NCBI GenBank assembly: GCA_003693905.1
Contig: RFLL01000189.1
Location: 1-5,737, forward strand
From: Alphaproteobacteria bacterium
GTDB lineage: Bacteria; Pseudomonadota; Alphaproteobacteria; Kiloniellales; J153
Length of the DNA: 5,737 bases
Direction of reading: 5' to 3'
Of the stretch, positions 1 to 4,032 are shown in pieces; position 1 is the first letter of the stretch; the number at the start of each line of letters is the position of its first letter. The position numbers and the translations under genes were made by a program. Under the pieces are notes generated by a model. That model did no database searches. It was not told the origin of the DNA and saw nothing but the letters and a program-made list of their open reading frames with translations.

Positions 1-19
1 CTCGTCTTTTTTGTTGATC

Positions 20-38
20 GCATGATCGCAAATCATGC
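20..38. repeat. 7-bp perfect inverted repeat, 5-nt spacer
   Basis: GCATGAT (20-26) and ATCATGC (32-38) are exact reverse complements separated by CGCAA. The left arm overlaps a tandem direct repeat of GATCGCA (16-22 and 24-30). No U-run follows the hairpin on either strand, so it is not a standard terminator. A protein-binding operator is more likely, but no regulator can be named. Confidence 0.45.
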
Positions 39-50
39 TGCACTGCACAA
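36..50. promoter_or_regulatory. Possible PhaR-type operator (TGCACTGCA core)
   Basis: The sequence TGCTGCACTGCACAA contains TGCACTGCA (39-47), a near-palindrome with an odd centre. Repressors of polyhydroxyalkanoate metabolism (PhaR) in alphaproteobacteria bind TGC/GCA-type dyads of this general form, usually upstream of phasin or pha genes. The match is from memory of the motif and no target gene is visible, so identity is tentative. A weak leftward -35-like TTGTGC (50-45) overlaps it. Confidence 0.3.
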
Positions 51-67
51 TCATTACGCCGCGTTGG

Positions 68-82
68 TAAAGATTCGGTTAA
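68..82 (-). promoter_or_regulatory. CtrA-like box overlapping a GANTC methylation site
   Basis: Read on the minus strand, TTAA (82-79), seven bases, then TTTA (71-68) matches the CtrA consensus TTAA-N7-TTAA with one mismatch. The first half-site is followed by CC, as is common in CtrA sites. The seven-base spacer contains GATTC (72-76 on plus), a GANTC site of the kind methylated by CcrM in many alphaproteobacteria. Co-location of the two is typical of cell-cycle-controlled alphaproteobacterial promoters. The controlled gene, if any, would lie beyond the left edge. Confidence 0.35.
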
Positions 83-144
83 CCCTAACGAACCTTAATA
101 CAATACGAACGCCCATGCCTCCGTGAAGCCGCGGCCCACCCGCT

Positions 145-184
145 CTCCCGGATCGTTCCGGTTCGGGGCGCCCCGGTCCGGGAG
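145..184 (-). terminator. GC-rich stem-loop downstream of hslR (possible transcript 3' end)
   Basis: CTCCCGGA (145-152) pairs perfectly with TCCGGGAG (177-184). Inside it, CCGG (158-161) can pair with CCGG (173-176), leaving a 5-nt bulge and an 11-nt loop. It starts 8 nt after the hslR stop codon on the minus strand, where an operon terminator is expected. No U-run follows (the next bases on the minus strand are GC-rich), so this is not a canonical intrinsic terminator. It may stabilise the 3' end or cooperate with Rho. Confidence 0.4.
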
Positions 185-192
185 TGTCCGGC

Positions 193-576
193 TCAAGGTA
201 TCTGGCGCAGCCGGTCGAGGGCGCGGCGGTCGCGTTTGGTCGGCCGGCCGCTGCCGGCGGGGCGCCCGTCCGAGACCGGCAGGCGCGTTTCAGGCCGCGG
301 CGGCGCCAGGTCCTCATACAGCAGGCGCGCCTCGACCGCCGGGCCACGCCGGCTGGCCAGAGCCACCACCCGGATCACCCGGACGTGGCGGCCCTGGGGA
401 AAGGTCAGGACGTCACCGGGGCGCACCCGGTGATGGGCCTTGGAGACGACGACACCGCCAAGACGCAGGCGTCCGGCATTGCACATTGCCGCTGCCAGGG
501 TGCGCGATTTGAAGAACCGGGCGTACCACAGCCACTTGTCCACTCGCAGCCCGGCACCGGGGGCGTCTTCGCTCAT
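193..576 (-). CDS. hslR: Hsp15-family S4-domain RNA-binding protein
   Basis: A small basic protein of 127 residues. The S4 fold occupies about residues 10-70: RVDKWLWYARFFKSR (11-25) is the family's signature first helix, followed by GRLRLGG (35-41) and PGDVLTF (53-59). The next segment, ending RRGPAVEARLLYEDL (76-90), and the basic tail RPTKRDRRALDRLRQ (111-125) closely parallel E. coli Hsp15 as I recall it. Hsp15 is a heat-shock protein that binds dissociated 50S subunits still carrying nascent peptidyl-tRNA and helps recycle them; the same job here is inferred. The ATG overlaps the helicase stop as ATGA and has a strong GGAGG seven bases upstream, so the start is secure. It is the last gene of the leftward operon. 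In alphaproteobacteria it is usually annotated only as an S4-domain protein next to a helicase, which fits. Confidence 0.93.
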   Translation of the reverse strand: MSEDAPGAGLRVDKWLWYARFFKSRTLAAAMCNAGRLRLGGVVVSKAHHRVRPGDVLTFPQGRHVRVIRVVALASRRGPAVEARLLYEDLAPPRPETRLPVSDGRPAGSGRPTKRDRRALDRLRQIP

Positions 577-3116
577 CGCCCGACCTCCAGTTCGCGCAGC
601 CGGGCGAACGGCGAATCAGGGTCGCCCGTGCGTCCGGCCCGGCGGCGCCGGCGCTTGGCAACCGGCGGCCCCTCGGTCTTGCCGGCGGACGCCGCACGCC
701 GCCGCGGCACGAACCTCACCCCGGCCTCGGTCCGCAACATCCGGTAGCGCAATCCCTGCAATACGACGGCCAGGGCACCGGCGTCGCACCCCGCCAGGCG
801 GCGCAGACGCGCGGTAGCCGCAAACGGCCCGCGCGCCGCCAGCTTGTGCGCGGCGTAGGCCAGACGCTCCAGGACATCGACCCGGACCGCCAGCGCCGCT
901 GCGCCGGTACCAGCCGGCGGTGAGAACCGTCGATAGCCGAGAGCCAGACACAGCCCCTCGGGCATGTCCTCGCCGACGGGGAAGCTCGGTGCCCGCACCT
1001 CTTCGACCGTCGGGACGGGCAGACTCACGCCGGCATGGACCGCCCACAACAGAGCCCGCAATGCGGCGCTGCGCGCTTCGAGCGCCCCGCGCAGATAAAC
1101 GCTTTCACGCCCGAGACGCAGACCGAGACCGGCCAGCGCCTTGCGATCGCTCCGGCTGAGCGCCCGCACCTGTGCCGCCACCGCCGCACGTGAAGCGGCG
1201 CCCAGGGTTTCGCCAAGCTGATAGGCCAGTCCGCGCGCCGGGCCGGACAGTCGCCCCACCGCCGCCGCAAGCCGGAGCAGAGGCCCGAGGCGCGCGGCGA
1301 TGTGACGCTCCAGCCAGCCGCTCAGACACCGGTGCACGCGGGCCCGCGCGCGGGCGTCGAGAAACTCGCTGGGCAGGGGGTCGATCTGCGGATGCAGGGC
1401 ATCGACCCCCGGTGCAAGACGCGCCACCGCAACCCCGCGCCACGCGATCCGGCCATCGGCGCAAAGTACGAAGGCGGCATCCGAGTCCTGCTCCAACTGG
1501 CGGATACGTGCCGGAATCTCGCGAATGAGCGCGCGCCGGGCGGCGCTCAGCAAAGGTTTCGCCTCCTCTCCAGCGACCGCGGTGTCGACGCGGAAGCGGA
1601 ACCCTTCCAGCCGCCCCACGTACTGGCCTTCGACCAGCACCGCCCCGTCCGGCTTGAGCGCGGCGAGCAGCGCATCCCCGGTGCGCAACCGGCGCACCAG
1701 AAGGGCGGCGCGGCGATCGACGAAACGCTGGGTCAGGCGTTCATGCAACGCATCGGACAACCGGTCTTCAATCGCCCGCGTGCGCTCCTGCCAATGGGCC
1801 GCGCCGGCCAGCCAGTCGCCGCGATGGGTGATATAGGTCCAGGTCCGCACCTGCGCGATGCGCGCAGCCAAAGCATCGATATCGCCATCGGTGCGCTCGA
1901 TACGGGCGATCTGACGTGCGACCCAGTCTTCCGGCAGGCGTCCGGCCGGCGCCCGCAGAAAGCGATAGACCCGGCCCAGCAGGTGGACATGCTGATCCGA
2001 CAAGGTCTTCTGAAAATCGGGAATCCGGCACACCTCCCACAACAGGCGCACCGCCTCCGGATGGCAGGCCAGCGCCGCGATTTCCGCATCGCCGGCCAGT
2101 GCCGCCAGGGCGGCGACATCTTCGGCATCGCGGGCGCGTACCAGTTCGGGGCGCGGCGGCGGGCGGTCGAGACTGCGCAGCAACGCCCGCGGCGAACGGA
2201 AATCGAGGTCGCGCGTGCGCCACTGCACGTGTCGCAAGGCTTCGAAGCGATGGTTCTCCACCGCCTCGACGAGCGCCTCGGGCAGCGGCCCGACGCCGTT
2301 GGTGGTGCCGAAGGTGCCGTCGCTCATGTGGCGCCCGGCCCGGCCGGCGATCTGGGCGACCTCGGGCGCGCTCAACCGGCGCGTACCGATACCGTCGAAT
2401 TTCGTCAATCGCGCGAAGGCGACGTGATCGAGATCGAGGTTGAGCCCCATGCCGATGGCATCGGTGGCGACCAAGTAATCGACTTCGCCGGCTTCGAACA
2501 TGCCGACCTGGGCGTTGCGCGTGCGCGGGCTGAGTGCCCCCAACACCACCGCCGTACCACCGCGCTGACGGCGCACCACCTCGGCCAGTTGGTAGACTTC
2601 GGCGGCGGAGAACGCGACCACCGCACAGCGTGGCGGCAGGCGCGTCAGCTTGCGCGGGCCGGCATGGCGCAGGGTCGAGAAGCGCGGTCGGGTGACGATC
2701 TCGGCCGCGGGCACGAGGCGGCGCAGAAGCGGACGGATCGTCTCGGCGCCGAGAAACATGGTTTCCTCGGCACCGCGCGCATGCAGCAGCCGGTCGGTAA
2801 AGACGTGACCGCGTTCCGGATCGGCACAAAGCTGGATTTCGTCGACGGCGAGGAAGGCCACCGGACGGTCGAGCGGCATCGATTCGACCGTGCACAGAAA
2901 ATAGCGCGCGCCCGGCGGTACGATCTTTTCTTCGCCGGTGACCAGGGCCACCTGGCGCACGCCCTTGTGCCGCACCACGCGGTCATAGTTTTCGCGCGCC
3001 AGCAGGCGCAGCGGAAAACCGATCATGCCGCTGGCATGGCCCAGCATGCGCTCGATCGCGAGATAGGTCTTGCCCGTGTTGGTGGGCCCGAGAACGGCGG
3101 TGATGCGGCCGGTCAC
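573..3116 (-). CDS. SUV3-like superfamily 2 DExH RNA helicase
   Basis: 847 residues. The two RecA domains carry all expected motifs: Walker A GPTNTGKT (10-17), DExH-type box DEIQ (92-95), FLGAET (121-126), motif V ATDAIGMGLNL (217-227) and motif VI QIAGRAGR (255-262). DEIQ with GMGLNL and QIAGRAGR is diagnostic of the SUV3 family, known from mitochondrial RNA degradation, where it unwinds RNA in an ATP-dependent way with an exoribonuclease. Residues from about 300 are mostly helical and Arg/Ala-rich with no fold I can name. The tail has a basic KRRRRR run (821-826), then DPDSPFARL (832-840), an ending I recall in alphaproteobacterial homologues. The start is a GTG: an in-frame TGA lies at 3143-3141, no other common start codon (ATG, GTG or TTG) intervenes, and the next Met (24) lies past Walker A. 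The GTG overlaps the pcm stop as GTGA, with GAGGG (3130-3126) nine bases upstream. Substrate and partner nuclease are unknown. Confidence 0.94.
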   Translation of the reverse strand: MTGRITAVLGPTNTGKTYLAIERMLGHASGMIGFPLRLLARENYDRVVRHKGVRQVALVTGEEKIVPPGARYFLCTVESMPLDRPVAFLAVDEIQLCADPERGHVFTDRLLHARGAEETMFLGAETIRPLLRRLVPAAEIVTRPRFSTLRHAGPRKLTRLPPRCAVVAFSAAEVYQLAEVVRRQRGGTAVVLGALSPRTRNAQVGMFEAGEVDYLVATDAIGMGLNLDLDHVAFARLTKFDGIGTRRLSAPEVAQIAGRAGRHMSDGTFGTTNGVGPLPEALVEAVENHRFEALRHVQWRTRDLDFRSPRALLRSLDRPPPRPELVRARDAEDVAALAALAGDAEIAALACHPEAVRLLWEVCRIPDFQKTLSDQHVHLLGRVYRFLRAPAGRLPEDWVARQIARIERTDGDIDALAARIAQVRTWTYITHRGDWLAGAAHWQERTRAIEDRLSDALHERLTQRFVDRRAALLVRRLRTGDALLAALKPDGAVLVEGQYVGRLEGFRFRVDTAVAGEEAKPLLSAARRALIREIPARIRQLEQDSDAAFVLCADGRIAWRGVAVARLAPGVDALHPQIDPLPSEFLDARARARVHRCLSGWLERHIAARLGPLLRLAAAVGRLSGPARGLAYQLGETLGAASRAAVAAQVRALSRSDRKALAGLGLRLGRESVYLRGALEARSAALRALLWAVHAGVSLPVPTVEEVRAPSFPVGEDMPEGLCLALGYRRFSPPAGTGAAALAVRVDVLERLAYAAHKLAARGPFAATARLRRLAGCDAGALAVVLQGLRYRMLRTEAGVRFVPRRRAASAGKTEGPPVAKRRRRRAGRTGDPDSPFARLRELEVGR
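584..588 (-). promoter_or_regulatory. Shine-Dalgarno GGAGG for hslR
   Basis: On the minus strand GGAGG lies seven bases before the ATG at 576, inside the last codons of the helicase gene. Its position fixes the hslR start and supports independent or re-initiated translation at the ATGA junction. Confidence 0.75.
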
Positions 3117-3859
3117 CCGCGTGCGCCCTCGCTGCTGTCTTCAGCCTCGCCCTCGCCGTCGCCTTCGACCAGCGGGACGAAAGCGACCGGCATGATGCTG
3201 CGTTCGTGCAGGCGGCCGTCGGCATCCTTTGTGATGAGCATCAATTCCTGCTCCTGATCGAAAAACGGATAGCGGGCGGGATCCTTGCTGTGATCCACCG
3301 GCACGACCAGACGGCCGCCGGGGGCAAGCTGTTCGATCAGCGCCGGCGGCACCCGGTGCCACGCCGCGGCGGTGACCACGATGGCATCGTAGGGAGCGTG
3401 TTCGGGCCAGCCTCTGGCGCCGTCGCCGATCCGGATCTGGATATTGGCATAGCCCAGCTCGGCTAGGCGGCGCATGGCCGCACGGGCCAGTTCGGGAACG
3501 ATCTCGACAGAATAGACCCGGGCCGCAAGCTCGGCCAGAATCGCGGTCTGATAGCCGCAGCCGGTGCCGATCTCCAGCACCGTGTCTTCGGGGCCGATCT
3601 GCGCCAGGTCGCTCATCACCGCAACCATGTAGGGTTGCGAGATGGTCTGACCGTGGCCGATCGGCTGGGGACGGTTTTCATAGGCGACGTCAACCATCGT
3701 CGGCGGCACGAAGCGATGCCGCGGCACCTTGGCAAGCGCGGCTACAACGCGCGGATCGAGGCGATCCTTGCCGAGCCATTTGCGGGTCTGGGCCACTTCC
3801 CGTTCGATCTCGGCGACCATGGCCTGCCGTCTGGCCAGCATGTCGTCGGCTTCGTTCAT
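3113..3859 (-). CDS. pcm: Protein-L-isoaspartate O-methyltransferase
   Basis: 248 residues. This cytosolic enzyme uses S-adenosylmethionine to methylate isoaspartyl residues in aged proteins, starting their repair to aspartate. Seen directly: PIGHGQTISQPYMVA (66-80), the active-site strand with the Ser/Thr region; SAM-binding motif I, VLEIGTGCGYQTAILA (94-109); YSVEI (116-120), the acidic residue that binds the ribose; VTAAA (152-156) with PPAL; and PGGRLVVPV (170-178). The core ends at FVPLVEG, where E. coli Pcm (about 208 residues) also nearly ends. Here about 15 more acidic residues follow (GDGEGEAEDSSEGARG), and the N-terminus is about 20 residues longer. Start: ATG with GGGGAG (3870-3865) five bases upstream; Met7 and Met14 are weaker alternatives. 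It is the first gene of the operon, overlapping the helicase by 4 nt. No clear leftward promoter is visible in the 173-nt spacer. Confidence 0.96.
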   Translation of the reverse strand: MNEADDMLARRQAMVAEIEREVAQTRKWLGKDRLDPRVVAALAKVPRHRFVPPTMVDVAYENRPQPIGHGQTISQPYMVAVMSDLAQIGPEDTVLEIGTGCGYQTAILAELAARVYSVEIVPELARAAMRRLAELGYANIQIRIGDGARGWPEHAPYDAIVVTAAAWHRVPPALIEQLAPGGRLVVPVDHSKDPARYPFFDQEQELMLITKDADGRLHERSIMPVAFVPLVEGDGEGEAEDSSEGARG

Positions 3860-3904
3860 CGCCGCTCCCCGATGGTCGGGTGCCGGGTCGCAGATGCCGG
3901 AACC

Positions 3905-3933
3905 CTTGCAGCCCGCGCACTATTACCACATAT
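3905..3933 (+). promoter_or_regulatory. Candidate heat-shock (RpoH-type) promoter for htpG
   Basis: CTTGCA (3905-3910) and ACATAT (3928-3933) are spaced by 17 bases. CTTG at -35 is the hallmark of sigma-32 promoters, and the C/A/T-rich ACATAT resembles the alphaproteobacterial -10 form. Transcription would start near 3940 and give a leader of roughly 90 nt. htpG is RpoH-controlled in many proteobacteria, which supports the idea, but the -10 match is imperfect and the same boxes could serve the housekeeping sigma factor. Confidence 0.4.
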
Positions 3934-3952
3934 CAGACCCGGTTTAGAAATG

Positions 3953-4004
3953 CCCTGAGAGGCGGACGCAAAGGGAGGGCCGCGCACGGGCACGTCCGTC
4001 AGGG
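3953..4004 (+). promoter_or_regulatory. Long imperfect hairpin in the htpG leader
   Basis: CCCTGA (3953-3958) pairs with TCAGGG (3999-4004), and CGGACG (3963-3968) with CGTCCG (3993-3998). On the 3' side the two arms are contiguous; on the 5' side they are split by a GAGG bulge (3959-3962). That gives 12 Watson-Crick pairs around a 24-nt apical region, which can form a further CCG/CGG mini-stem (3980-3989). The stem ends 15 nt before the htpG Shine-Dalgarno, so it does not directly mask it. A role in mRNA stability or temperature-dependent translation is possible; chance structure in GC-rich DNA is the alternative. Confidence 0.4.
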
Positions 4005-4019
4005 AACGAAAAACAGACG

Positions 4020-4025
4020 AAGGAA
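4020..4025 (+). promoter_or_regulatory. Shine-Dalgarno AAGGAA for htpG
   Basis: AAGGAA, with its AGGA core at 4021-4024, lies eight bases before the ATG at 4033. A second ATG at 4042 has GGAGG only two bases upstream (4035-4039), too close for good initiation. This favours 4033, although homologues usually begin at the residue matching the second Met. Confidence 0.6.
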
Positions 4026-4032
4026 CCCAGCG

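Larger units (their letters stand above)
1..192. other. Intergenic / edge region without a supportable gene
   Basis: This stretch lies beyond the stop codon of the S4 gene. The first 120 bases are clearly more AT-rich than the rest of the window and contain TTAA boxes, a GATTC site, a T-run at 7-12, inverted and direct repeats, and a TGCACTGCA element. The remainder (121-192) is GC-rich and holds a stem-loop. In plus frame 1 the sequence stays open from the edge to a TGA at 124-126, but the encoded 41 residues look like no family I know. On the minus strand, ATGs at 54-52 and 36-34 open short frames running off the left edge, but neither has a Shine-Dalgarno sequence. I read it as the promoter region of a leftward gene outside the window, or simply as spacer. 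Confidence 0.6.
3860..4032. other. Divergent spacer between pcm and htpG
   Basis: This 173-nt region separates the divergent pcm and htpG starts and must hold promoters for both directions. Its middle (3921-3950) is AT-richer. A rightward heat-shock-like promoter and a leader hairpin are listed separately. For the leftward direction I see only weak -10-like sequences (GGTAAT and TAATAG on the minus strand, around 3922-3927) without a convincing -35. Confidence 0.6.

Noticed and set aside
1..54. Minus-strand frame from ATG at 54-52 running off the left edge.
   Set aside because: No Shine-Dalgarno precedes it, the residues match no ferredoxin, CarD or phasin start that I know, and the frame overlaps the repeat elements.
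95..104. TTAATACAAT as a plus-strand -10 region.
   Set aside because: No -35 at a suitable distance (TTAACC is only 14 bases upstream of TACAAT) and no plus-strand gene follows.
1..126. Plus frame 1 open from the window edge to TGA at 124-126, possibly the C-terminus of a gene entering from the left.
   Set aside because: Its AT-rich, regulatory-looking composition and the lack of any familiar protein sequence make a coding tail unlikely, though the edge prevents certainty.
184..747. Plus-strand open frame across hslR and the helicase 3' end.
   Set aside because: The protein is low-complexity, Arg/Ala/Pro-rich, and opposes two genes with clear family motifs and good ribosome sites.
1302..3257. 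Long plus-strand open frame (about 650 codons) antisense to the helicase and the pcm tail.
   Set aside because: It is Arg/Gln/Gly/His-rich with no family motifs and lies opposite a gene with a complete set of helicase motifs. It is a codon-bias shadow common in GC-rich DNA.
3950..3958. Two-codon upstream ORF (ATG CCC TGA) in the htpG leader.
   Set aside because: It has no ribosome-binding site and is short enough to be chance; it also overlaps the hairpin arm.
3953..4004. The htpG leader hairpin as an intrinsic terminator.
   Set aside because: No T-run follows on the plus strand, and no gene transcribed into it from the right on the minus strand needs termination.
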